From assembly GCF_000311725.1 (NCBI RefSeq), contig NZ_HE978512.1, positions 467,218-531,217 of the forward strand: 64,000 nucleotides of DNA. The letters are read 5' to 3'. A program made the position numbers and the translations under genes. Below, piece after piece: positions 18,551-27,176 of this stretch. Numbering within the stretch: position 1 is the stretch's first letter; every line of letters begins with the position of its first letter. The DNA comes from Robertmurraya massiliosenegalensis JC6 (GTDB lineage: Bacteria; Bacillota; Bacilli; Bacillales; Cytobacillaceae). The notes beneath the pieces were generated by a model. The model was not told the DNA's origin. It searched no databases and saw only the letters and a program-made list of their open reading frames with translations.

Positions 18551-21538
18551 TTACACCCTCCTTACATCGCATAGGAATGCTTTATATTCTGGTATTGTTG
18601 AGTTTGCACATCCAATATGCGGTGTTAAGCGGTTTGCTGTAGCACCCGTTGCAATTCCCTTGTACCCGAAATGCCATGGCATACCGATATGATGTACAGT
18701 TTTTTCCTTTAATTTATACGGTTTGAAACGTTTTGTTATCATCGCATATGCTTCGATTTCGCCACGTGCCGTTGATACGATTACCTTATCTTTCTCTTTA
18801 ATTCCCTTTTCTTTTGCGAGCTCTTCACTAATCTCAATGAACATATGATTAACGAGTTCTGCTAACCAAGGGACATTTCTTGTCATTGCACCAGATTGCC
18901 AATGCTCGGATAGACGATAAGTGGTTGCAACAATTGGGTATTTGGATGCTTCCCCTTTCGCATTCATCTCTTCTTCACCAAACTGTACAGCAGGGTTTAG
19001 TTGAATACTGGAGAACGCATTGGAAATTGGATTTTCATATGGTTCATAATGTTCAGGGAATGGTCCCTCATTTAATTTTGTTGCTGCGTAAACAGCACCT
19101 TTTCCACCTGCCATCATAATAAATGGATCATTGAAGGTTGGATCGTCTGGACCTTTTGTTGCCACAAAGTCTGGAATGTCATATCCCGTCCACTTGCCTT
19201 CTAGTGCATTCCATTCAATTCCAACGCGGTCCTTGCTCCATGCCTTACCGTTAAGGTCAGCACTTGCGCGGTTATAAAGAATACGTCGGTTTGCTGGCCA
19301 TGCAAAGGACCAATTCAAGAAGTTGCTCATGCCTTCGTTTGTATTATCACGACGTTTTGCAAGGTTATCATTTTCAGGATAGAATCCTGTGTAAATCCAA
19401 CATCCTGCAGTCGTTGAACCATCGTCAAGAAGGTCTCCGAAGGATTTAATTTGCTTCTTCGTCTTCCAATCATAACCATTGATATCTCTACATACGAGGT
19501 CAATATCTGGATGGTCATGATCGCCGTAATTCCAATATAGGGCATTGATTTGTTTTGCAGCAGGTGTTGATTCATTTTTATAAAGCTCTTTCAGGCGACG
19601 AGCGATCATATGAGTAATCTCTAAGTCAGCTCGGGATTCTCCCTTAGGTTCAATTCCAGCCCAACGATATTGCATCCAACGACCTGAGTTTGTAACAGAA
19701 CCTTCTTTTTCGAAGGAACCACAAGCTGGTAAGAAAATCACTTCTGTTTGGATGGATGCAGGATCTGAACCTGCTTCTTTTTGCCAGAATGATGATGTTT
19801 CAGTTTCAAATAGATCTACTGCCACCATCCACTTCAAGTTAGACATAGCTGCCTGTTCCTTAAAGCTATTCGGACCACCGACAACTGGGTTTGAACCGAA
19901 TAAGATTAATCCTTCTAGCTCTTTACGGTGCATCGCATCGAATAAGCGTAAGAACGAATAGTTTTTACCAGGAGCGATCTTTGGCATAAAGTGATAACCA
20001 AATTCATTATCAGCTGTTGCATTGTCTCCATAGAATGACTTCAACATGCTTGTGTAAAACTTTGGTTTATTAACCCAATAGCCTGATTTAGGTGTAATGC
20101 GATCTAAGAAGCCTTGATATGTTGAATCTTCTTCAGAGCCTGTTGGTACTTCCATATAACCTGGTACATTGTGATAAAGAAGACCGAAATCCGTTGAACC
20201 TTGAACATTAGACTCTCCGCGTAGCGCATTTACTCCACCGCCAGCGATTCCGATATTACCTAATAGAAGCTGTAGAATTGCATATGAACGGATGTTTTGA
20301 GTACCAACTGTATGTTGAGTACCACCCATTGCATAAAGAATCGTTCCTGCTTTACCTACTTTTCCAGTAGAGCCATATGTTTTACAAATATCAATATAAG
20401 TTTCTTTGTCAGTACCTGTTACACCAACAACTGTATCGACATCATAACGTGCATAATGCTTCTTCATTAGTTGGTATACACAATTAGGGTCTTTTAGCGT
20501 AGGGTCTGTTACAACATTACCCTCTTCATCTGTTTTGAATGCCCATTGGGATTGGTCGTAGCTACGTTTTGCTTCGTCATAACCGCTAAACATACCATCC
20601 TCAAATTTAAACGTATCAGAAACAATGTAAGCTGCATTCGTATAATTCGCTACATATTCTTTATGGTAAAGCTCATTTTCTAAGATGTAATTAATCATCC
20701 CGCCAATGAAGGCGATATCCGTTCCTGAACGAAGCTGACCATACACGCTAGCCATTTGTGATGTTCTTGTATAACGAGGGTCTACGGAAATCAGTTTTCC
20801 ACCCTTTTCAATTGCTTTTGAGATCCATCTAAAACTAATTGGATGGTTTTCTGCAGGATTTGCCCCAATGACCATGAGGACATCTGCAAATTGAAGATCG
20901 TTCCAGTGATTTGTCATTGCTCCACGACCGAATGTAGGTGCCAGACCGGCAACCGTTGAACTATGTCATATTCGGGCCTGGTGCTCGATATAGGATAACC
21001 CTAGACCTGCACGGAATAATTTTTGTAGTAAATGGCATTCTTCGTTATCTAATGCTGCACCGCCTAGATAAGCAATGGCATCTGTTCTATTAACAGTGAT
21101 TCCATTTTCTTTCTCCATAAATGTTTTATCTCTTGTTTCCTTGATGTTTTTCGCTACTTTATCAAGGGCAAAATCCCAATCTACTTCTTCCCATTTTGCA
21201 CTTCCTGGAGCACGATACATGGGCTTTGTCACACGTTTTTCTGATGTGTACACTTGACGTACTGTTGTTCCTTTACTACATAAAGTACCTTCGTTTATTG
21301 GATGATCTGGATCACCCTCTGTATACACGACATCATTTTCATTTGCATAAACCAAAATTCCGCAACCTACAGAACAATAAGGACAGATGGTAGGTGTTGG
21401 CGTAAGCTTAGCAATCTTAAATTCTTCTGACTGTGCTTTGGCAGACTTTTCATCAAAGCCCAGTTCCACAACAGCCAATGTAGCAGCTACTGCACCTGAC
21501 AGTTTAAGAAACTGTCTTCTTGTTACATTCACTTCCAT
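18551..21538 (-). CDS. fdnG: Selenocysteine-containing formate dehydrogenase catalytic subunit (alpha)
   Basis: A 995-residue molybdopterin enzyme oxidising formate to CO2 on the outer face of the membrane. The frame is continuous across one internal TGA at 20966-20968, read as Sec191: residues before it are SYIEHQARI and after it HSSTVAGLAPTFGRGAMTNH, exactly where FdnG/FdhF have the catalytic Sec or Cys. A SECIS hairpin follows. N-terminus: Tat signal TRRQFLKLSGAVAAT (7-21), then [4Fe-4S] cysteines 52, 55, 59 and 87. The ATG at 21538 has GGAGGGGG upstream; an in-frame start at 21601 would bury the Tat signal. First structural gene after fdhD. A plain ORF search splits it into 20966-21601 and 18551-20917. 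Confidence 0.95.
20937..20954 (-). promoter_or_regulatory. Bacterial SECIS element in fdnG
   Basis: Starting 11 nt after the TGA, the minus strand reads GGTTGCCGGTCTGGCACC. It folds as GGU, bulged U, GCC, loop GGUCU, GGC, ACC. The bulged U and the loop GU are the SelB contacts known from E. coli fdhF/fdnG, and the 11-nt distance from UGA is the same. It shows that the TGA is a selenocysteine codon and not a nonsense mutation. Confidence 0.92.
20966..20968 (-). other. Selenocysteine codon (UGA, residue 191 of FdnG)
   Basis: TCA on the plus strand is TGA in the fdnG frame. Flanking protein sequence on both sides aligns without loss to formate dehydrogenase, and the codon falls on the active-site residue that ligates molybdenum. 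Confidence 0.93.
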
Positions 21539-21630
21539 AACTCTTCCCCCTCCGTTGTTTTTATTCCCTTTTTCATGAAGTATAGAAAATCCTACTATCA
21601 CCTGATTAGAAAATTTCAGTAGAGAACGGC

Positions 21631-22395
21631 TTAGTTAGGATTAACCCCCACAGCTCTTTCTTCCAAGTCGTATATGACTCTTCCAAATGACGTATATTGA
21701 ATCGCCATTCTTCCTCTTAAATAACCAACAACTTCAACATTTAAATATTTAGCAAGTTGAATGGCTTGTTTTGTAGCTGCAGTTCTAGATGCAACGACAG
21801 CGAATCCAAACTTCGCTGCTTTTGATAGCATTTCGTATGAGATTCTTCCTGTTGTTAACAGCAATAAAGAAGAAGGTTCTAGTTCATTTCGAATGGCATA
21901 TCCGATAATTTTGTCGACTGCATTATGTCGTCCGATATCCTCACGAATCGTCATATCGCCATTTTCCTCGACAATGCAAGCTCCATGCATCCCACCTGAT
22001 TCAAGGTAAAGCGGAGAATTTCTAGCAAACTCGCTTCGCTTTTTTAATAGATAAGTAAGTTGGTATGTTTTTCCTACCTCAACCTTGTTAAACGTTTTCA
22101 CATCTGTCATGGAGAAGAATGTTACCCCTCTTCCACATCCAGCGGTGTAATGCTTCTTCTTCGAAAACATTTTCTCAGTATCAAAATCGGTTGCTAACGT
22201 GACATCGATGATTCCCGCTTCTTCATTAATAAGCACCTTTTTGATATCACTAGCTCGCTCAATCAATCCTTCAGAAAAAAGATATCCATAAACCCAATCC
22301 TCTAAATCCTGTTTAGTTAATTGAAAAATGGCAACCTCGAAACCATTGACTATAAGCGTAATAGGATATTCTTCTGGGCAGCCTTTCTGATTCAT
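21631..22395 (-). CDS. fdhD: Formate dehydrogenase sulfurtransferase FdhD
   Basis: A 254-residue protein that passes sulfur from a cysteine desulfurase to the bis-MGD cofactor of formate dehydrogenase. The conserved cysteine is in TAGCGRGVTFF (about residues 86-96); SGGMHGACIVE and REDIGRHNAVDKIIGYA (about 151-167) follow as in the family. The ATG is preceded by GAGGTG. First gene of the operon, 92 bp before fdnG; an FNR-like box and a -10 element lie upstream. Confidence 0.95.
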   Translation of the reverse strand: MNQKGCPEEYPITLIVNGFEVAIFQLTKQDLEDWVYGYLFSEGLIERASDIKKVLINEEAGIIDVTLATDFDTEKMFSKKKHYTAGCGRGVTFFSMTDVKTFNKVEVGKTYQLTYLLKKRSEFARNSPLYLESGGMHGACIVEENGDMTIREDIGRHNAVDKIIGYAIRNELEPSSLLLLTTGRISYEMLSKAAKFGFAVVASRTAATKQAIQLAKYLNVEVVGYLRGRMAIQYTSFGRVIYDLEERAVGVNPN

Positions 22396-22430
22396 TACTA
22401 ATCACCTCGCCAGCAAACCCTCTTGGTTCA

Positions 22431-22481
22431 CTTGTTTATTTTAAAAAAACAGGTCCTTCGATTTCTGCGACAAATATCACA
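22431..22481 (-). promoter_or_regulatory. fdhD-operon promoter with an FNR/CRP-type box
   Basis: On the minus strand TGTGA-TATTTG-TCGCA (22466-22481) matches TGTGA-N6-TCACA with one change. TAAAAT (22438-22443) lies 22 bp downstream as a -10 hexamer, so the box centre is about 42 nt upstream of the inferred start. This is the class II activator position and matches the geometry at the nosC and fnr promoters to within 1 bp. Confidence 0.7.
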
Positions 22482-23087
22482 AGTTCTCTACTCCTGTTTA
22501 CATAAAGATGAAGTTGAAGACGCATCATTTCATTAAATGGTTTTCATTCCATTTCACCTTCATTTTTAACGAGAAATACGAACATGATTTCATTAAACTA
22601 TTAAAAATAAAGGTAATTATACGAATGTTACTAGATTGAATAGTTCCATCGTTCGCCTTATGCTTAACTTTTAAAATCATAAAAACGACTCAATTGTGAA
22701 AATAAAATATGTCGATTTAGTGACATTTTCTTTCCTAGCAAAATTTAATGTTTCGTTTATGTGTCTAGAATGTTAACAACCGTATAAAACGAAAGTGTTG
22801 CGGACAATGTTTTAATATAACCATTGTTTTAATAGTGCTATTAAAGAATGTTACGATCGTAGCTTAAAACTTATCGGTTATTTATTCTGTAACTTTCCTC
22901 ACACCTACATAGTGGAAAATAACTTCCTTACACCCCAATAATAAACCACCTGACGACCTTGTTAATGTTGTAAATGTGACATTCCTGCGTCTTCACAAAA
23001 TGTTCAAAACATTAAATTTTTGCAGTGTGTAATTTTTGCCATTTTTTAAATTTTCATAGTTTCTTGCCCACTAGGTCCGTAACAAAA
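22482..23087. other. Long AT-rich intergenic stretch between fdhD and pdxK
   Basis: About 600 bp between divergent fdhD and pdxK, beyond their promoters. No frame with a ribosome site and no convincing RNA structure was seen. It is strongly AT-rich with many short A/T runs; a decayed gene is possible but not recognisable. Confidence 0.6.
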
Positions 23088-23116
23088 TTGATTAACCTCT
23101 TTCTTTGATATAAAAT
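23088..23116 (+). promoter_or_regulatory. Putative sigma-A promoter of pdxK
   Basis: TTGATT (23088-23093), a 17-bp spacer and TAAAAT (23111-23116) lie 36 bp upstream of the pdxK ATG. Sequence inspection only. Confidence 0.55.
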
Positions 23117-23151
23117 GGAAAACAAAAAGACTTCATTAGGGGGCAACTACA

Positions 23152-23970
23152 ATGTCAATGAAAAAAGCTTTAACCATCGCAGGTTCGGACACAAGCGGCG
23201 GTGCTGGAATTCAAGCCGATTTAAAAACATTCCAAGAACTTGATGTTTTTGGCATGTCTGCCATCAATGTTATCGCGACAATGGATCCTAAAAATAACTG
23301 GCGCCACAGCGTTTTTCCTCTTTCGATCGAATCCTTTGAAGCTCAGCTGGAAACTGTGTTTTCAGTGAACCTTGATGCTTTGAAAACGGGAATGCTCGCC
23401 AATGTGGAAGTCATTGATCGAATCGCAAAGGCTATTGATGAACACGGAGTAAAAAATGTAGTGATTGATCCAGTGATGGTCTGTAAAGGTGAGGATGAAG
23501 TATTAAATCCTGAGAATGCGACTGCGCTTCGTGACGTCCTTGTGCCACGTGCTTTAGTTGTAACACCGAATTTATTTGAGGCATCCCAACTTGCGGGAAC
23601 TGCTCCGATCAAAACGATCGATGATATGAAAGAAGCTGCTGCTAAAATTCATGCTCTTGGAGCGAAATATGTCCTTATTAAAGGTGGAAATAAACTAGAC
23701 TATGACAAAGCTGTAGACTTGCTGTTTGATGGGGAAGAGTACAAGCTTTATGAAAGTGAAAAAATTAACACAACGTATGTACATGGAGCGGGATGCTCAT
23801 ATTCTGCTGCCATTACGGCTGAATTAGCAAAAGGAAAATCGGTTTTAGAAGCAATTGAACTTGCAAAAGAGTTTGTTACAGCGGCTATTCGCCACGGCTT
23901 TAAATTAAATGAATATGTTGGTCCAACCATGCACGGTGCCTACCGAACTTATGGTGTAGAGGCAAAATAA
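23152..23970 (+). CDS. pdxK: Pyridoxine kinase / HMP kinase
   Basis: A 272-residue ribokinase-fold kinase. N-terminal TIAGSDTSGGAGIQADLKTF (about 8-27), VIDPVMVCKG (about 105-114) and the anion-hole motif YVHGAGCSYSAAITAELAKG (about 204-223) are diagnostic of the ThiD/PdxK family. The CSYSAA variant of GTGCT-type motifs fits the Bacillus PdxK subgroup that phosphorylates pyridoxine, pyridoxal and pyridoxamine. AGGGGG precedes the ATG. Monocistronic, with its own terminator. Confidence 0.88.
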   Translation: MSMKKALTIAGSDTSGGAGIQADLKTFQELDVFGMSAINVIATMDPKNNWRHSVFPLSIESFEAQLETVFSVNLDALKTGMLANVEVIDRIAKAIDEHGVKNVVIDPVMVCKGEDEVLNPENATALRDVLVPRALVVTPNLFEASQLAGTAPIKTIDDMKEAAAKIHALGAKYVLIKGGNKLDYDKAVDLLFDGEEYKLYESEKINTTYVHGAGCSYSAAITAELAKGKSVLEAIELAKEFVTAAIRHGFKLNEYVGPTMHGAYRTYGVEAK

Positions 23971-23977
23971 TTTGATG

Positions 23978-24005
23978 AAACAGAGCTGAGAGGCTCTGTT
24001 TTTTC
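23978..24005 (+). terminator. pdxK terminator
   Basis: Stem AACAGAGC / GCTCTGTT (23979-23986 with 23993-24000), 6-nt loop and a T-run, 8 bp after the stop codon. Confidence 0.9.
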
Positions 24006-24102
24006 ATGTTTTAAACATCACTGTAAGCCAACTATTTCTTTTTTTGCGTTTATTTTAGTAGAATAAATGTACGTTAGGATGTTTTAAAGGAGGTATTCTA
24101 CA

Positions 24103-24450
24103 TTGGAACCTGTAAAGATGGAATCCGTACAAAATGAACTAAATCGTTTGGCTAATCAAGAGGTATATATCCATCTTGAAACGACAAATGGAGCCTATGC
24201 ATCCCATCATGATGAATCGTTTTTTTCATCAGGGGCTTACATCCGCAATGCAAAGTTAACGTATACACTTGGGAAAATAACGGGCCCGAACCCATATCGT
24301 GTCGGCTTGAAATTAGATATTGGTTGGGTGTACGCGGAAGGAATTACACACTTTGAAGTGGACGATAAAGGAAGATTACTTTTAGCCGGTCACGACTTTC
24401 AAGGCAAGCTCGCTGTAGCCTTAGAGATCAGTCAAACCCCATTTGAATAG
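24103..24450 (+). CDS. yojF: YojF family (DUF1806) protein
   Basis: A 115-residue beta-rich protein of the DUF1806/YojF family, always found beside bshB2 in Bacillaceae and of unproven function; a helper role in bacillithiol metabolism is inferred from context only. TTG start at 24103 is supported by AAAGGAGGT. The motif VGLKLDIGWVYAEGITHFE is characteristic. bshB2 starts 38 nt downstream. Confidence 0.85.
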   Translation: MEPVKMESVQNELNRLANQEVYIHLETTNGAYASHHDESFFSSGAYIRNAKLTYTLGKITGPNPYRVGLKLDIGWVYAEGITHFEVDDKGRLLLAGHDFQGKLAVALEISQTPFE

Positions 24451-24488
24451 TCATAAGGAAGGAATACATAAGGAAGGAGACAATTTTT

Positions 24489-25157
24489 ATGGAAAAAGAA
24501 CGGCAATTATTAGTTATTTTCCCTCATCCTGATGATGAGGCATTTGGTGTTTCCGGTACGATTGCCTCTCATATTAGCAATGGAACACCGGTCACATATG
24601 CATGTCTAACATTAGGAGAAATGGGAAGAAATATGGGGAACCCTCCTTTCTGTAATCGAGAATCACTCCCATATATAAGAAAGCAAGAGCTACAAGATGC
24701 TGCCAACGTGTTAGGCATTACTGATTTAAGAATGTTAGGATATCGTGATAAAACAGTTGAATTTGAGGATCAAGAAAAGTTGGTCAGTCATTTTGCTTCC
24801 ATTATAGACGAGGTTAACCCGTCGTTGATTATTAGTTTTTATCCCGGATATTCTGTTCACCCAGATCATGATGCAACAGGAGCAGCAGTTGTCGAGGCTG
24901 TAAAAAGGATGCCAAAAGAAAACAGACCGAAATTAAATTTAGTAGCCTTTTCTAAAAATTGTATCGATGAATTAGGCGAACCAGATATTGTTCATGATGT
25001 TCATGAATTTATAACAACAAAGCTCGCCACAATTAAAGCTCATCGTTCGCAAACCCAGCTCATGGTTGCTGATGCAGAAGAAAAGCTCAAACAAAATGAT
25101 CCACAAATCATCGCATGGCTACAAAACGAGCGCTTCTGGACGTATACGATAGACTAA
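24489..25157 (+). CDS. bshB2: Bacillithiol biosynthesis deacetylase BshB2
   Basis: A 222-residue zinc deacetylase of the PIG-L/LmbE family that removes acetate from N-acetylglucosaminyl-malate in bacillithiol synthesis. Zinc ligands are visible in FPHPDDEAFGVSG (about 11-23) and VHPDHDATGAAVV (about 122-134). Ribosome site AAGGAAGGAG. Translated directly after yojF. Confidence 0.93.
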   Translation: MEKERQLLVIFPHPDDEAFGVSGTIASHISNGTPVTYACLTLGEMGRNMGNPPFCNRESLPYIRKQELQDAANVLGITDLRMLGYRDKTVEFEDQEKLVSHFASIIDEVNPSLIISFYPGYSVHPDHDATGAAVVEAVKRMPKENRPKLNLVAFSKNCIDELGEPDIVHDVHEFITTKLATIKAHRSQTQLMVADAEEKLKQNDPQIIAWLQNERFWTYTID

Positions 25158-25161
25158 ATTC

Positions 25162-25220
25162 AAAAGAGAATGATGAACAAGGTCAAATGTTACGACCTTA
25201 TTCACCATTCTCTTCTTTTT
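25162..25220. terminator. Bidirectional terminator between bshB2 and the START-like gene
   Basis: A long interrupted hairpin: GAGAATG pairs with CATTCTC and CAAGGTC with GACCTTA, with A-run left and T-run right. It overlaps the last codons of the convergent START-like gene. Confidence 0.85.
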
Positions 25221-25653
25221 TCCCTTCCAATTCTTCCTGCAAATATTGAAGCAAATAACCATCTTCTTGCTTTAAAATTTTCACAAGCGCACGCCTTGAG
25301 AAGAAGCTGAATAATCCTCTGATTTTAACATCGGCTTCAAATTGAACTTGAGTACCTTCCTCAATCGCATCAAAGAAATATGTATAGATAATCGTGATTC
25401 CACCTGCAACACTTTTCGTTTGATAGATTTGCTTGGGTACAAATTCTGTGATGTCAATTTCCGCTTTCGTCTCTCTCCCTCGTACATTCCTTGTTTCAAC
25501 TAACTTCGTACCTTTTTCAATCGGTCCATCTGTTATTTTCTCTAACTTGACCACATTTGGCATGATCGCCGGAATGTTTTCCAAAGTTAAAAGATACTCA
25601 AAAACTTCCTCAACTGGCTTACGAATTATAATGCTTGATTGAAAATCCGCCAT
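25198..25653 (-). CDS. SRPBCC/START-like (polyketide cyclase-type) protein
   Basis: A 151-residue protein with the START-like fold: FQSSIIIRKPVEEVFEYLL at the N-terminus, a mid strand WxETRNVRGRETKAEIDITEF-like segment and a C-terminal long helix. Such proteins bind hydrophobic ligands; the substrate is unknown. It lies 72 bp downstream of the fnr-like gene on the same strand and may be cotranscribed, but no specific tie to denitrification is seen. Confidence 0.75.
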   Translation of the reverse strand: MADFQSSIIIRKPVEEVFEYLLTLENIPAIMPNVVKLEKITDGPIEKGTKLVETRNVRGRETKAEIDITEFVPKQIYQTKSVAGGITIIYTYFFDAIEEGTQVQFEADVKIRGLFSFFSRRALVKILKQEDGYLLQYLQEELEGKKEENGE

Positions 25654-25725
25654 CCTGCAACCTCATCTTTCAATATTGATAAGATTATCGTCTCAAAGAA
25701 TGTTTGTCGTCGTCAAGTGAGTCTT

Positions 25726-26448
25726 CTACATTAATTTATTTTTGTACACCGCACAAAATTTACACCAATCTGTGATAATAATATGCTTTTGTCTAATATC
25801 GATCAGGCCATCATTCCTTAATTTTGAGAATACACGACTCACACTCTCTCGTGAGGTACCAATTAAGGTTGAAAATTCCTGAATCGTTAAAGGGATCTCA
25901 ATATGCATTCGATTACATCGATTTGCACCAAATTTTTCTGCTAACCGATTGAGCGTTTTCATCGTTTTTGTATACACATCAAGGAGGGCAATATCTCTCA
26001 TAACGGAGGTCAAGTCACGAAGCGCTTCTCCCATATACCGTATCATCTGTACTGCCAGATCTGGATTCATCAAAAGCTCTTGTTCAAAGTCATCTGTATC
26101 AAGGAAATAAATTTCTCCGGCTTTAATCATCGTACCTGTAGCTGGGTACGTTTGTTCACCGTAATTAAACAAACATGCCTCGGCAAAAATATCCCCTTTT
26201 TTCTTCATACAGACGATCAGTTCATCCCCTTGCTCATTCTGTTTAGTAAGTTTCACCATTCCTGAATGAACGAAAAATACCCCCTTGGCTCTTTCGTATT
26301 CAGATATAATCATTTCACCCTTTTGAAAAGTCAATTTTTTAATTCGTTTATCAATTATGTGCAAAGATTGTGGAGGCAGATCTTTAAATACATCTACTTT
26401 ACTTAGAAATTCATGGAACGGGGCAGCTTCGATCCCACTGTCTTCCAT
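25726..26448 (-). CDS. Crp/Fnr-family transcriptional regulator next to nos
   Basis: A 240-residue regulator: cyclic-nucleotide-type beta barrel (about 20-130), long dimer helix (about 131-165) and winged HTH (about 175-225) with recognition helix TSRESVSRVFSKL, similar to RESVNR in B. subtilis Fnr. Cysteines lie near residues 80, 92 and 174 and in a C-terminal WCKFC pair; B. subtilis Fnr instead has a three-Cys C-terminal [4Fe-4S] site, so the sensory chemistry here (O2, NO or redox) is open. It is divergent from nosC, and its own promoter carries an FNR-type box. GGGGG precedes the ATG. Likely regulator of nos, fdh and itself. Confidence 0.85.
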   Translation of the reverse strand: MEDSGIEAAPFHEFLSKVDVFKDLPPQSLHIIDKRIKKLTFQKGEMIISEYERAKGVFFVHSGMVKLTKQNEQGDELIVCMKKKGDIFAEACLFNYGEQTYPATGTMIKAGEIYFLDTDDFEQELLMNPDLAVQMIRYMGEALRDLTSVMRDIALLDVYTKTMKTLNRLAEKFGANRCNRMHIEIPLTIQEFSTLIGTSRESVSRVFSKLRNDGLIDIRQKHIIITDWCKFCAVYKNKLM

Positions 26449-26476
26449 CTCATAACCCCCCTATATGGTTTACTCT

Positions 26477-26519
26477 ATTCTAGAAAATTTAACAGTGTAA
26501 GAATGTGCAAAAAATCACA
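26477..26519 (-). promoter_or_regulatory. Promoter of the fnr-like gene with an FNR/CRP-type box
   Basis: Box TGTGC-AAAAAA-TCACA (26504-26519, one mismatch to TGTGA-N6-TCACA) and, on the minus strand, TAGAAT (26477-26482) exactly 21 bp downstream. The box centre falls at about -41.5, a class II position, suggesting positive autoregulation. Confidence 0.75.
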
Positions 26520-26600
26520 TTATTTACGTTATTTCCCAAACCTAAAATAAAGGGGATTCATAAAGCTATTCACACAATTTTCACAAAGCACCTCCCCCCA

Positions 26601-26650
26601 TGTGAAGAGAATCACACCTGGGCCTAGTTTGAATGGATAGGATGAAAATG
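26601..26650 (+). promoter_or_regulatory. nos operon promoter with a perfect FNR/CRP-type box
   Basis: TGTGA-AGAGAA-TCACA (26601-26616) is a perfect palindrome. TAGGAT (26638-26643) lies 21 bp downstream as a -10 element, placing the box centre at about -41.5 from the inferred start near 26650. No -35 hexamer is seen, as expected for an activator-dependent promoter. Confidence 0.85.
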
Positions 26651-26684
26651 TAATTAAATCACCATTTTGCAAGGGGGGAGAATT

Positions 26685-27137
26685 TTGAAGAAGTCCATTA
26701 TCCATTTTGTTATTAGTGCCATAGTTGGTCTTGGTTTAGGCTATCTTGTTTTTGAGGTTATTGCTGATAACGGCGGTGATACCAGTACCAACATGACGCA
26801 AGAAGAAGCGAAAGAAACTGCCTCTGAGGGAAATAAAAAAGAGGAAACGGTCGAACCGACTGAAACTTCAAATGCTTCTGAAGGAGAAAGCATTTTGCAA
26901 ACAAAGGGTTGTCTCGGTTGTCATGCAGCTGAAGGGTTAAATCTCGAAGGTGGAGCGACTGGCCCAGACTTGTCTCAAGCCTATAACAATGTAGAAGGCA
27001 AACATGGAAAGCCACTTCAAGAATTCCTAAAGGAACCTACATCTGCCGTCATGTCAACGGTTATCGGTGGTAATCCTTTATCTGATGAGGAAGTCGAGCA
27101 AATTGTTGCGGAATTAAAGAAAGCTTCTGAACAGTAA
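26685..27137 (+). CDS. nosC: NosC, membrane-anchored c-type cytochrome
   Basis: A 150-residue protein with an uncleaved N-terminal anchor (about 5-25), an acidic Glu/Thr-rich linker (about 30-65) and a monohaem cytochrome c domain with CLGCH (about residues 80-84) and a distal Met in the C-terminal helix. It is the likely electron donor to NosZ. TTG at 26685 is chosen because GGGGGGAG sits 6 nt upstream; the longer frame from 26667 would include that site in its coding sequence. First gene of the nos operon. Confidence 0.9.
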   Translation: MKKSIIHFVISAIVGLGLGYLVFEVIADNGGDTSTNMTQEEAKETASEGNKKEETVEPTETSNASEGESILQTKGCLGCHAAEGLNLEGGATGPDLSQAYNNVEGKHGKPLQEFLKEPTSAVMSTVIGGNPLSDEEVEQIVAELKKASEQ

Positions 27138-27176
27138 TACATGCAAATTTCATAATAAAGGAAGGTGTTTATACAC

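Noticed and set aside
20917-20966. fdnG split into two genes or a pseudogene
   Set aside because: The frame continues without shift through the TGA, the missing residues match formate dehydrogenase, and a SECIS follows. A selenocysteine codon explains everything.
22976-23000. TGTGAC...TTCACA as another FNR box
   Set aside because: The half-sites are separated by 13 bases instead of 6, and no promoter of matching geometry follows.
26581-26600. TTCACACAATTTTCACAA as a third FNR box upstream of nosC
   Set aside because: The half-sites form a direct, not an inverted, repeat, so it does not fit a dimeric Crp/Fnr operator.
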